A stretch of 33,156 nucleotides of DNA. Origin: Modestobacter excelsi (GTDB taxonomy: Bacteria; Actinomycetota; Actinomycetes; Mycobacteriales; Geodermatophilaceae). Positions 8,305 to 16,081 of this stretch are shown one piece after another. A model generated the notes under the pieces. It made no database searches and was not told where the DNA came from. It saw only the letters and a list, made by a program, of their open reading frames with translations. Each line of letters begins with the position of its first letter. The first letter of the stretch is position 1. Location: positions 1 to 33,156 of the forward strand of contig NZ_SJEX01000058.1 in the NCBI RefSeq assembly GCF_005930495.1, read 5' to 3'. A program made the translations under genes and the position numbers.

Positions 8305-9368
8305 TTCACCAGCTCCTCGTAGAGCGCGTCGAGCGTGCGCCAGGTCAGGTTCACGTCGAACCTCTCCCGCACCCGGGCCAGCGCTCGGGCACCCAGCTGC
8401 GCGCGCTTCTGCGGGTCCGCGATGACGGTGCTGAGAGCCGTGACCAAGGCGTCCTCGTCGTCCACCGGTACGAGCACCGCGCACCGCTCGTCGACGAGGT
8501 CAGGGATGCCTCCCACCTCAGTGGCGACCACGCAGAGTCCGTGCGCCATGGCCTCCAGCACGGCCATCGGCTGCCCCTCGAAGCGCGAGGGGAGCACCAG
8601 GACGTGCGAGCGGCTCAACAGGCGCTCCACCTCAACGGGCGCCACCCACCCCAGGACCCGGACCTGCCCGACCGAGCCGAGGTCCTCGGCTGTCCGCTGC
8701 GCCCGTTCCACGGCTCCCGGCCCGACCATGACCAGGTCGGCCGGGGGGAGCTGCGGCCCGTCCTGCAGCCGCCGCCACGCCTCCAGCAGGGCGAACGCGC
8801 CCTTGTCCTCCGTCATCTCTCCCACGAACAGCAGGTGCACAGGCTCACCTGGGCCGGGTTGTCCGACCAGCGCTCGCGGGCTGACGGCGTTGGGGACGAC
8901 GGCGACCCGGGCGTCCGGGGCTATCTCCTGCAGCACTTCCGCCCACCGGTCCCCCAGGCCGATGACCCGGGCCGCGCTGCTGAGGGTCCGGCGGATGTAC
9001 CGCTGCAGCAGGTGTGGGGACCGGGCGTAGAAGTCGCCGAAGGCGCCTCCGTGGACGTGCAGCACCACGGGCACGCCGGCAGCCCGGCAGATCCACGCCA
9101 GTGTCGACTTGCGGGCGAAGCTGCCGTAGGAGGCCGTGTGCAGGTGCACGATCCCGGGCCGACGCAGGACGAGCTCCCGGAGGAACGACCCGACCCCCAC
9201 GGCGAACGCAGCTGCCCGCGCGGCCAGCGAGCCGTTCCTGTGGGTCGCCACGTGACGGACCTGCCACCGGTCCCACATCGGAGTCTGCTGCATCGTGCGG
9301 ACGAACGTCGCCACGCCACCCCGCGTCTCGGTGCTGGTGGAGACCCACAGCACGCGCCGGGCTCTCAT
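8301..9368 (-). CDS. Glycosyltransferase family 4
   Basis: 355 aa GT-B enzyme. N-terminal VLWVSTSTETRGGVATFVRT (residues ~6-25) carries the glycine-rich acceptor-side loop; VLHVHGGAFGDFYARSP (~102) and VPNAVSP (~158) are usual GT4 landmarks. The donor side has FVGEMTEDKGAFALLEAW (~181) and SRFEGQPMAVLEAMAHG (~258, E-x7-E). Ends LDALYEELVK. Both ends overlap neighbours by 4 bases (ATGA), placing it firmly between the polymerase gene and the double GT4 in one transcript. Cytoplasmic, probably membrane-associated on the undecaprenyl-linked intermediate. Sugar specificity cannot be read from sequence. Confidence 0.9.
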   Translation of the reverse strand: MRARRVLWVSTSTETRGGVATFVRTMQQTPMWDRWQVRHVATHRNGSLAARAAAFAVGVGSFLRELVLRRPGIVHLHTASYGSFARKSTLAWICRAAGVPVVLHVHGGAFGDFYARSPHLLQRYIRRTLSSAARVIGLGDRWAEVLQEIAPDARVAVVPNAVSPRALVGQPGPGEPVHLLFVGEMTEDKGAFALLEAWRRLQDGPQLPPADLVMVGPGAVERAQRTAEDLGSVGQVRVLGWVAPVEVERLLSRSHVLVLPSRFEGQPMAVLEAMAHGLCVVATEVGGIPDLVDERCAVLVPVDDEDALVTALSTVIADPQKRAQLGARALARVRERFDVNLTWRTLDALYEELVK

Positions 9369-10972
9369 CCCGCGACCATGTCCCCGGCCGGCACGGCTCC
9401 CGTGGCGGGACCATCTGCGGAGCTACGAGGCTCGGCGAGGTGGGCCTGCTGCTGCTGGTGACCGATCACCGCTCCCGCCAGGACCATCACCATGATGTTC
9501 GGGAAGTCGAAGAAGCGCAGGTCCACGGTCAGGCCGGTGACCGTCTGAGCGACCAGGCAGAACAAGGCCGTCAGTCCCAGGGCGCGGCCGTACATCCCGT
9601 CTGCGGGAAGGCGGCGGGTCGCCCGCACCAGCCGCGTGTACACCAGCACGAAGATCGCCAGCCAGAGCGCCAGCCCGATGATGCCCAGCTCCACCAGGAT
9701 GCCCAGGCTGTCGAGATGCGAGGCGATGCCGAACCCCCGCTGCCAGGGGACAGCCGGGGACCACTGTTGGTGGTGGTAGGTGTTCACGGCGGTGAACCGA
9801 CCGATACCCCACCCGGAGATCGGCTCGCGGGGGAAGGCCCAGAGCGACGTGGCGATGTTGTTCAGCCGGTCCTGGATCTCGTCCGGTGACCCCACTCCGC
9901 CCGCGTCCCGATCGGCACTGGTGAACGTCGACCAGTTCGCGAGCACTGCCCCCACGATGGCCGCCCCGACGAGCACGAAGACGCTGCGGAAGCCCCTGGC
10001 CGCGCCGACGCCGCACAGGACGACCAACCCGAAGGCCAGCCAAGCCACTCGCGTGTGCGTCAGGTAGACGGCGTAGACGCTCGCCACGGCCACCACACCC
10101 GCGAGCGCTCGGAGCGCAGGTCGCTCACCGTCGTTGCAGGCGATGAGCACACCGACGAGGAACCCGACGACGAGCACCAGACCGTTGACCACCGGCTGGT
10201 TGAAGACCCCGACGGCCCGATCCGGCCAGCTGGGGTTCTCGCCGATGTACCGGGGCCAGACGACCTGGGGTGCGGCGAACTGGAGGACACTCACTGCCGC
10301 CGAGTACGCGGCCGCGGCCAGGACGGACCACAACAGAACTCGGATGGCTCGCTCGGTGACGAACAGCCGGCGCCCCACCAGGAACATCGTCAGCGGCATG
10401 GCGGTGCCGATGAGCACGAAACGCAGCACCGAGAACGCCTGCGGATCCCGCTCGTCCCCTGCCGGCAAGGCGTGCGGCGTCACCATCGAGAGCAGGTTCC
10501 ATGCGATGTACAACCCGATGGCACACGTGAGGAGATCGACGTGCACGTCGGTCAGCCGACGCTCCCACGGTCTGGACCACAGCCAGATGGACGCGATCAC
10601 CCCCGCGAAGGCAAGGATGAACGGGTCGACCGGCAGGGTCCCGGACGGGACGGCCAGGCGGAAGAAGGTGGTGACGAGGAGGTACGTGCAAGCCACGATC
10701 GGGCTCCGCAACCCCAGCGCGACAGCGAGCAGGCCGATGGCGGCCATGCAGAGCACCAGGCCCAGCCGGCCGGGAGCCTCCACGAGGACACCGAGCCACA
10801 TGAGGGTGATCCCCACGAGCACGGCTGCCCCGACCGCCTTCTCCCGCCAGGCTGCGCGGCCGCGGAGCAGCGGCGCGGGCCGGCTCAGCCCGGTCAAGGC
10901 ACCGTCGGCGGGACCGAGCTCATGCCCGTCCCTTCTCGGCGTCCCGTCCAAGGGCACCCGAAGGGGCCGCAT
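9365..10972 (-). CDS. O-antigen polymerase/ligase-like membrane protein (Wzy type)
   Basis: 535 aa, polytopic membrane protein with roughly a dozen hydrophobic segments. After a ~45-residue polar N-terminus come AVGAAVLVGITLMWLGVLVE, LVLCMAAIGLLAVALGL and further helices; a long loop in the second half contains RLNNIATSLWAFPREPISGW and GIGRFTAVNTYHHQ (~387), which fits the PF04932 (Wzy_C/WaaL) pattern of a short Gly-x-Gly element followed by a conserved His in an external loop. Role: polymerises flipped repeat units, or ligates the chain. It overlaps the upstream Wzz-like gene by 53 bases if ATG 10972 is used; the ATG at 10923 that would give the usual ATGA overlap is out of frame, so the start is uncertain. 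Immediately followed by GT4 with ATGA overlap. Confidence 0.85.
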   Translation of the reverse strand: MRPLRVPLDGTPRRDGHELGPADGALTGLSRPAPLLRGRAAWREKAVGAAVLVGITLMWLGVLVEAPGRLGLVLCMAAIGLLAVALGLRSPIVACTYLLVTTFFRLAVPSGTLPVDPFILAFAGVIASIWLWSRPWERRLTDVHVDLLTCAIGLYIAWNLLSMVTPHALPAGDERDPQAFSVLRFVLIGTAMPLTMFLVGRRLFVTERAIRVLLWSVLAAAAYSAAVSVLQFAAPQVVWPRYIGENPSWPDRAVGVFNQPVVNGLVLVVGFLVGVLIACNDGERPALRALAGVVAVASVYAVYLTHTRVAWLAFGLVVLCGVGAARGFRSVFVLVGAAIVGAVLANWSTFTSADRDAGGVGSPDEIQDRLNNIATSLWAFPREPISGWGIGRFTAVNTYHHQQWSPAVPWQRGFGIASHLDSLGILVELGIIGLALWLAIFVLVYTRLVRATRRLPADGMYGRALGLTALFCLVAQTVTGLTVDLRFFDFPNIMVMVLAGAVIGHQQQQAHLAEPRSSADGPATGAVPAGDMVAG

Positions 10973-12644
10973 CGGCCGCCGCCAGACCGACGCGCGCGGT
11001 CAGGTCGGGGCGGTGGTGGTGGTGGTGAGGCCCCTCGGGCGGCGGTTCGTCGGACGAGGGCCGACCGGCCGTCGAGGACGCCGGGCGGGTCCCCGACGCG
11101 TCCTGGTCAGCGTCCTCGCCCACCGCGGCCACCACGGCACCCATCAAGGTGGCGCCCATCTGCCGGAGGACGGCTACGGCCTCCCGAGCCGCTGCGACGC
11201 GCGTGACGTCGCTGTCGACGACGAGGATGGTCTGGTCAGCCGCCTGGCAGATGGCCTGGCCGATCGCCGACTGCACCACCGCGGGCGCCGCGACGACGAC
11301 GTACTGCCCGGCCTGCGCCTCCTGCTGGAGCAGGTTGCTGAGCTCGCTGACCGACACAGCCTGCGCATCCTCGGTTGAGCGCGGTGCCAGCTGGAGGAGC
11401 GACAACCCGGGGAGGAGACCGGATCGCATCAACGGCGTCGCGACCCGGCCGTCGGTCAGGATGCCGCCGCCCGCGTCGACGAGAACCGTCGCGTATCCCT
11501 GCTTGGCCCATTCACGTGCCAGCCTGCGCGCGATGAGCGGAGCCGCGGAGCCCTCCTCAGGCTGGGCGACGGCAAGCACCCGGGGCCCGGTCAGTCGGGC
11601 TCGGGCGATGTTGGCCAGCTGACCCAGCCGTTGCTCCTGCTCGGGCCAGCCCTCTCTGCTCCGCGTCCGCGGGAGCTCCACCAATGTCCGCAGCCCGACC
11701 TTGTCCGCGACGTCCTGCCCGGAGTGGAGACGTCGGGACAGGCTCGCCAGGACCAGCGCCGCGACCAGGCCGAGGAAGAGGCCACCCACGACGGCGGGCA
11801 GGAGGTTGCCGAACAGCGACGGAGGTTGGGCCGACACGCCGCCCTGCGCCTGGAGCTCCTGGAGGACGTTGACCTGATCGGTGCGGATCTCCTCGATCCG
11901 ACCCTGCAGATCGGTGACCACGGCCTGGTCCGCGGGCGTGTTCGACCCCAGAGCCGTGTCCAGCTGGTCCTGCAACGCGACCAGTTGCTCGGCCTGCTCC
12001 TGCGCGCGCACCCGGTTGATGTCGTCCATGAACGCCTTGGCCACCTGGATGGCATACGCCTGGGCGGTCTCCGGGTCAGACGTGGTGGCGCTGATGACGA
12101 GTATGGGGCTGGCTGCCGCCGACTGCGCGGAGACCTGGACGTCGCTGGGCACCTGAGCAGTTCGCAGCAGCTGCCTCTGGTAAGCACCGTTGTCGAAGTA
12201 GACGGCGTACCCCTGGACGAGGACGGCGTCCTGGTCCGGCGACCTGTCGTTGGAGGAGACGATCAGCGAGGTCCGACCCTCGTACGTGGTCGGGGTCCTG
12301 GACGTCACGGCGAAGGCTGCCATCACGGCGACTGCGGTCACTGCCAGCACGAGCAACCAGTAGCGACGCAGTCGCGCGAGCAGGACACCCACGGTCGTGC
12401 CGTCGACCGCCCTGCCTTCCGCGCGCAAGACGTTCGACTCTGCGTGCGCTCCTGACACTGCCGCTCCCCTCGCCGGTACCGCCTGAGCGGTGCCTCCGAC
12501 GGTTGGATCCCCGTCGACCCGTTCGCCAGCCGCGGCCACAGCCGGCGGCCGACCCACCATAGGTTCTCGGCGGCTGATTTCGGTCCCTGTTCGCGCGGCT
12601 ATTCCGGGCCCGGGTCCGGTGGCAGCGGTGTGGTCACCGCCCAT
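10920..12644 (-). CDS. Wzz-like polysaccharide co-polymerase with degenerate kinase-like domain
   Basis: 574 aa. Transmembrane helix 1 (~95-113, YWLLVLAVTAVAVMAAFAV), an extracytoplasmic coiled region rich in Gln/Glu (~190-265, e.g. AQEQAEQLVALQDQLDTALG) and helix 2 (~278-300) form the chain-length determinant (PF02706) layout. The cytoplasmic part resembles the BY-kinase/ParA fold (LAREWAKQGYATVLVDAGGG ~370-389, TILVVDSDVT ~470), but where a P-loop should be it reads AQPEEGSAAPLIA with no GKS/GKT, and there is no Tyr-rich tail; it instead ends in a polar tail with five consecutive His (~541-545). So it probably does not phosphorylate. Role: sets chain length with the Wzy protein encoded next. 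Start ATG 12644 lies 12 bases after the upstream stop; ATG 12560 is an alternative. Confidence 0.85.
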   Translation of the reverse strand: MGGDHTAATGPGPGIAARTGTEISRREPMVGRPPAVAAAGERVDGDPTVGGTAQAVPARGAAVSGAHAESNVLRAEGRAVDGTTVGVLLARLRRYWLLVLAVTAVAVMAAFAVTSRTPTTYEGRTSLIVSSNDRSPDQDAVLVQGYAVYFDNGAYQRQLLRTAQVPSDVQVSAQSAAASPILVISATTSDPETAQAYAIQVAKAFMDDINRVRAQEQAEQLVALQDQLDTALGSNTPADQAVVTDLQGRIEEIRTDQVNVLQELQAQGGVSAQPPSLFGNLLPAVVGGLFLGLVAALVLASLSRRLHSGQDVADKVGLRTLVELPRTRSREGWPEQEQRLGQLANIARARLTGPRVLAVAQPEEGSAAPLIARRLAREWAKQGYATVLVDAGGGILTDGRVATPLMRSGLLPGLSLLQLAPRSTEDAQAVSVSELSNLLQQEAQAGQYVVVAAPAVVQSAIGQAICQAADQTILVVDSDVTRVAAAREAVAVLRQMGATLMGAVVAAVGEDADQDASGTRPASSTAGRPSSDEPPPEGPHHHHHRPDLTARVGLAAADAAPSGALGRDAEKGRA

Positions 12645-12656
12645 CCGCGCAGGGCA

Positions 12657-13667
12657 TCAGCCGACGCGCGAGGGGAGCCCAGTGGGATGCGAGTCCCCCC
12701 AAGGCGCCGCGCCCCTGTAGTCCGACTGCTGGTTGACGTAGGCGTAGCAGTTCGAGTCGACGTACTCGGCCAGGCCGGCGGCGGTGTCGGTCACCGCGAA
12801 GTTGACCGCCTTGCCCCGGGTGACCGGGGACTGCGCGGCCCACTGCAACGAGCACCCGTAGGGCCCGAAGAAGTCGATCTGCCCGTCGTGGTACTCCACG
12901 AACCCGCCGTCTGCCAGGGCGTTGCCCGACTTGGCGGCATTGGGGTAGCCGCCGCCGTCGTTGGCGGACCAGGTCCCGTTGACGATGAAGATGAGCCCGT
13001 GCTCGTCGGCCACCGACCGCAGCGTCTGGGTCAGCGCGATCGCCCCTTCCCGGTAGGCCGCCTTGTCCGGGAAGGTGGCCCAGTCGATCCCGGCGAACCA
13101 CGAACGGGAGCCGAGGTCGTCGGCGAACCAGCCGGCCATGTGCGGGTTCTCCGCCACCATCGCCTCCAGCACGCACCGGAGCTTGCCCTGCAGCACCGAC
13201 CCGACCCGGAAGTCCGTGAGGTACCCCCCGGAGTTCGCCTGGTGGTCCCCCGGCCATCTCGCGGTCGCCGGACCGCATGGCGAGGCGTTGAGCAGCATGT
13301 CGTGGTAGCGGCCGTGCGAGTTGTCGATGGTCGCGTCGATGTAGAGGAGGACGCTGCCGCCGCCGGCCGAGACGGTCGTGAAGGCATGGTCCTGGTAGTT
13401 GTCCCGGCCGGCAACCACAAGGCCACCGGGATGCGCGTACTCCACCGCACCGGCCGAGGCCTCGTAGAAGATGCCACCTGCCTGCGGGGGGAGGTTCTGG
13501 ACGGTTGCCACTTCCGGCGAACCGGCGGGTCGCCGGCTCGCCGTGGTGGACGCAGTCGTCGCGGCGATGACCGCGACCGAGACCAGCACGGCGGCAGCCA
13601 CTGCGGCGATCGTCCCGACCAGTTGCCGCGCTGCAGTGCCGGTCCAGCGTTCGCTGTGGGCCGCCAT
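12657..13667 (-). CDS. Secreted glycoside-hydrolase-like protein, copy 1 of 3
   Basis: 336 aa. N-terminus has a signal/anchor (residues ~15-40, LVGTIAAVAAAVLVSVAVIA), then a ~281-residue domain shared with the proteins at 13866 and 16082. Conserved landmarks: AHPGGLVVAGRDNYQD, SVLLYIDATIDNSHGRYHDM, GWFADDLGSRSWFAGIDW, FIVNGTWSANDGGGYP, GGFVEYHDGQIDFFGPYGC. Alternating beta-strand-like stretches ending in acidic residues suggest a TIM-barrel hydrolase of the GH114/spherulin-4-like kind; this is inference, and I do not recognise a named family. Four Cys (CGPA, RCVL, GCSL, NCYA) are kept in all three copies, suggesting two disulfides outside the cell. GAGGA at 13674-13678 precedes ATG 13667. First gene of the operon leading into Wzz, 12 bases upstream of it; a role in trimming or releasing the polymer is plausible. 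Confidence 0.85.
   Translation of the reverse strand: MAAHSERWTGTAARQLVGTIAAVAAAVLVSVAVIAATTASTTASRRPAGSPEVATVQNLPPQAGGIFYEASAGAVEYAHPGGLVVAGRDNYQDHAFTTVSAGGGSVLLYIDATIDNSHGRYHDMLLNASPCGPATARWPGDHQANSGGYLTDFRVGSVLQGKLRCVLEAMVAENPHMAGWFADDLGSRSWFAGIDWATFPDKAAYREGAIALTQTLRSVADEHGLIFIVNGTWSANDGGGYPNAAKSGNALADGGFVEYHDGQIDFFGPYGCSLQWAAQSPVTRGKAVNFAVTDTAAGLAEYVDSNCYAYVNQQSDYRGAAPWGDSHPTGLPSRVG
12731..12873 (-). repeat. Inverted repeat pair 2, left arm (143 bp perfect)
   Basis: Reverse complement of 16837-16979 without mismatch, read base by base. It lies in the 3' part of copy 1 and codes for the FFGPYGC to NCYAYVN stretch. Separated from the 343-bp arm by ~113 bp in which the copies differ. Confidence 0.9.
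12987..13329 (-). repeat. Inverted repeat pair 1, left arm (343 bp perfect)
   Basis: Reverse complement of 16381-16723 without a mismatch, including synonymous positions. It covers the centre of the hydrolase-like domain in copy 1. Flanking sequence is clearly diverged, so the edges are sharp. Confidence 0.92.
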
Positions 13668-13765
13668 GGTCGTTCCTCAGTCTCCCGAGACGAGATGTGG
13701 CCAGCGTGACCGGGTGAGTGCGGTCAGCCGTCCACGCAGCCGCGGTGGGACGAGCGGCCGCCAGG

Positions 13766-13771
13766 AGCATA
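13766..13771 (-). promoter_or_regulatory. Possible -10 element for secreted copy 1
   Basis: TATGCT on the minus strand, ~98 bases before ATG 13667, in the 198-bp gap between copies 2 and 1. No convincing -35. It would give copy 1 and the Wzz-Wzy-GT operon their own promoter. Confidence 0.3.
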
Positions 13772-13865
13772 GCCAGCGAGAAGGCCGTCCTGACCGCACG
13801 ATCACGCTGCCATCGCTGCTCTCGCAGCCGGTGGCAGCGCGACCGTCGGTGACCTCAGGACGTCG

Positions 13866-15596
13866 TCAGCGGGCGACCCGTGACGGGAGTCCGGTGGGGT
13901 GGAACGAGCCCCATGGAGCCACACTGCTGTAGTTGGACTGCTGGTTGACGTAGGCATAGCAGCCGGAGGCGGCGTACTCGGTCCGGCCGGCGGCGGTGTT
14001 GGTCACCGCGTAGTTGATCGCCTCGCCGTCGGTGACCGGCGACTGCGCGGCCCACTGCGCGGAGCAGCCGTAGGGCCCGAAGAAGCTGATCTGACCGTCG
14101 TGGTGTTCCACGAAGCCGCCGTCGGCGAGCGCGTTGCCGTGCTGGGCGACGTTGGGATAGCCGCCGCCGTCGTTCGCCGACCAGGTCCCGTTGACCACGA
14201 AGACCAGCCCGTGTGCGTCGGCCACGCTGCGCAACGTCTGGGTGAGGGCGATGGCGCCCTGCCGGTAGGCCGCCTTGTCGCTGAAGCTGCTCCAGTCGAT
14301 GCCCGGGAACCACGACCGGGACCCGAGGTCGTCGGCGAACCAGCCGGCCATGTGCGGGTTCTCCGCCACCATCGCCTCCAGCACACACCGGAACTTGCCC
14401 TGCAGCACCGACCCGACCCGGAAGTCGGTGAGGTGTCCGTACGAGTTCGCCTGGTAGTTCCCCGGCCAAAGGGCAGTCGCCGGACCGCAGGCTGACGCAT
14501 TGAGCAGCATGTCGTGGTAGCGGCCGTGCGGGTTGTCGATGATTGCGTCGAGGTAGATCAGTACGCTCCCGCCGCCGGCCGAGACGGACTTGAACGCTTG
14601 GTCCTGGTAGTTGTCCCGGCCGGCGACCACGAGGCCACCGGGATGCGCGTACTCCACCGCGGTGGAGGAAGAGTCGTAGAACAGCCCGGCCGCCTGTGCC
14701 GGCAGGTTGGTGATCGTCCCCGAGGTGGCCGGCGCTACTGCCACCGTGGTGGGGCTCGCCGTGGTTGGGGTCGCCGTGCTGACCGTCGAGGGCGCCGGGG
14801 TGGCGGTGGCCGTGGTGGGCTTCGGAGTCGTCGGGGTCGCCGTCGTCGGGGTCGCCGTCGTCGGGGTCGCCGTCGTCGGGGTCGCCGTCGTCGGGGTCGC
14901 CGTCGTCGGGGCCGCCGTCGTCGGGGCCGCCGTCGTCGCGGTCGTCGGGGCCGCCGTCGTCGCGGTCGTCGGGGTCGTCGGGGTCGTCGTCGTCGCCGGG
15001 GCCCGGACGTCGTGCTGCGTCACCTGGACGGACGCAGAGGTGGCAGATCCCAGCACGTTGACGACGGTCTGCGCGGTGACGGCACCAGCGGGGACCGGGA
15101 GCGCCGCAGCGACGCGGGTCCAGCTCGTGGGAGTGACCGTTTGGGTCTGGCCGCCGGTCCACGAGAGGAACGCCCCAGTCCCGCTGAACCATGAGACCGT
15201 GATCTGCGCCTTGGCCCCGGTCCTGGCCTTGACGTCGGAGGCGAACGTCCAGGTCGCGCCGGCCCGGACGCTCACGTTCGGTTCGCGGATACGGGTGGTG
15301 GCCGCGGTCGAGGTCACCTGCGCCGCCCAGGACGCTGCGACATGGTCCGACACGGACACCCGCTTCAGGCCGGTGCCACCTTCCTGGACGGCGTAGCCCG
15401 TCGAGGAGGACGCGAGGACGGGGTTGGGCGACAGGTTCAGCTGGCTCGAGGTCGATCCGGCTGCCTGGGCGGAGGGGGTGGCGGCCATGGCGGCGACCGG
15501 CACCAGCACGGCAGCGGTCACTCCGGCGAGGGTCTGGACCAGTCGCCGGACCGCGGTGCTGGACGAGCGTTTCCTGAGGGCGGCATGTACTGCCAT
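13866..15596 (-). CDS. Secreted modular glycoside-hydrolase-like protein with CBM-like domain, copy 2 of 3
   Basis: 576 aa. Residues 1-46 are a clear signal peptide (Arg/Lys-rich start, LVQTLAGVTAAVLVPVAAMA, cleavage near AQA-AG). Residues ~47-198 form a beta-rich domain opening LNLSPNPVLASSSTGY, like CBM4/9-type jelly rolls (inference). Residues ~199-290 are a Thr/Pro/Ala linker encoded by 15-bp tandem repeats. Residues ~295-576 are the hydrolase-like domain shared with copies 1 and 3, with DDLGSRSWFPGIDW, VVNGTWSAND, FVEHHDGQ and the same four Cys. ATG 15596 is chosen for the GAGGA at 15604-15608 (7-base spacing) and because it starts the signal peptide; longer frames upstream look non-coding. 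Ends 198 bases before copy 1, same strand. Probably binds and acts on the exported polysaccharide. Confidence 0.87.
   Translation of the reverse strand: MAVHAALRKRSSSTAVRRLVQTLAGVTAAVLVPVAAMAATPSAQAAGSTSSQLNLSPNPVLASSSTGYAVQEGGTGLKRVSVSDHVAASWAAQVTSTAATTRIREPNVSVRAGATWTFASDVKARTGAKAQITVSWFSGTGAFLSWTGGQTQTVTPTSWTRVAAALPVPAGAVTAQTVVNVLGSATSASVQVTQHDVRAPATTTTPTTPTTATTAAPTTATTAAPTTAAPTTATPTTATPTTATPTTATPTTATPTTPKPTTATATPAPSTVSTATPTTASPTTVAVAPATSGTITNLPAQAAGLFYDSSSTAVEYAHPGGLVVAGRDNYQDQAFKSVSAGGGSVLIYLDAIIDNPHGRYHDMLLNASACGPATALWPGNYQANSYGHLTDFRVGSVLQGKFRCVLEAMVAENPHMAGWFADDLGSRSWFPGIDWSSFSDKAAYRQGAIALTQTLRSVADAHGLVFVVNGTWSANDGGGYPNVAQHGNALADGGFVEHHDGQISFFGPYGCSAQWAAQSPVTDGEAINYAVTNTAAGRTEYAASGCYAYVNQQSNYSSVAPWGSFHPTGLPSRVAR
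14827..14931 (-). repeat. 15-bp tandem repeat in linker of copy 2
   Basis: Five perfect 15-bp units (plus strand GTCGTCGGGGTCGCC) at 14827-14901, followed by two units with one substitution; degenerate versions continue to ~14998. Each unit codes for five residues of the Thr/Pro/Ala linker, so unit gain or loss keeps frame. Confidence 0.9.
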
Positions 15597-15769
15597 GGGG
15601 GGGTCCTCGGTGTTCGGTGGGCGCGGTGACGCCGAGCGGATCGCCGGGTGCGGCGGGGGCCATCCGGGCCGAGTCCACGGCCGGGTCTGCACGGTCCAGC
15701 GACCGGGTCCACCCGGCGTGGCGTCAGGCAGTGACCACGGGGGCATCGGTGCACCCCGTGAATCGGCCT

Positions 15770-15783
15770 GTGGGATCTCCCAC
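15770..15783. promoter_or_regulatory. 14-bp palindrome, possible operator
   Basis: GTGGGA-TC-TCCCAC, a perfect 6-bp inverted repeat with a 2-base centre, in the middle of the divergent region, ~18 bases downstream of the putative ECF -10 in the minus direction. Could be a regulator site; in GC-rich DNA chance is possible. Confidence 0.3.
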
Positions 15784-15800
15784 CCAGGGAACCACTCCCC

Positions 15801-15826
15801 GACCGACAGGGGGTGACGCCTGTTCC
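15801..15826 (-). promoter_or_regulatory. Possible ECF-sigma promoter for secreted copy 2
   Basis: On the minus strand GGAAC (15822-15826) is followed after 16 bases by CGGTC (15801-15805), resembling the GGAAC-N16/17-CGTC layout of ECF sigma factors. It would leave a leader of ~200 bases before ATG 15596. Confidence 0.25.
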
Positions 15827-16081
15827 GGATGTGACGCGCGAGGTGGGTGAGGTCCGCCTGCTCGGTGGCGGGCCCGCCGCGGCCACGCACGTGCCATCCG
15901 GCTCACGGGCGAGGGCCGGAGAGGTGAGCATCGGCGGCTTGCAACGAGGCGCTGCCCGGCTGCCCGGCACCGAGGCCATTGCCGCATCGGCCCGGACGAC
16001 CCACACTTGGTCGTGGACCTGGTCCGGATGCCACCGCCGCATCCGACGATCCACCCGCCGTCACCCCTGCCCGAGGTGCCG

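Larger units (their letters stand above)
15597..16081. promoter_or_regulatory. Divergent intergenic region without any TA dinucleotide
   Basis: 485 bp between the starts of copies 2 (-) and 3 (+). I find no gene. Reading every line, TA does not occur once; since TA is its own complement this excludes a TANNNT -10 on both strands. It contains a 14-bp palindrome at 15770-15783 and a possible ECF-type promoter at 15801-15826. Transcription of copies 2 and 3 may depend on an alternative sigma factor (inference). Confidence 0.6.

Noticed and set aside
11010-11025. Five-His codons as a cloning tag
   Set aside because: Inside the reading frame and followed by more native-looking sequence; no vector sequence around it.
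14827-14998. Short regular repeats that might suggest CRISPR
   Set aside because: Contiguous 15-bp units without spacers, inside a coding frame; a protein linker.
15597-16081. Riboswitch (c-di-AMP ydaO type) before secreted hydrolases
   Set aside because: Such RNAs often precede actinobacterial wall hydrolases, but I could not find the conserved core elements on either strand.
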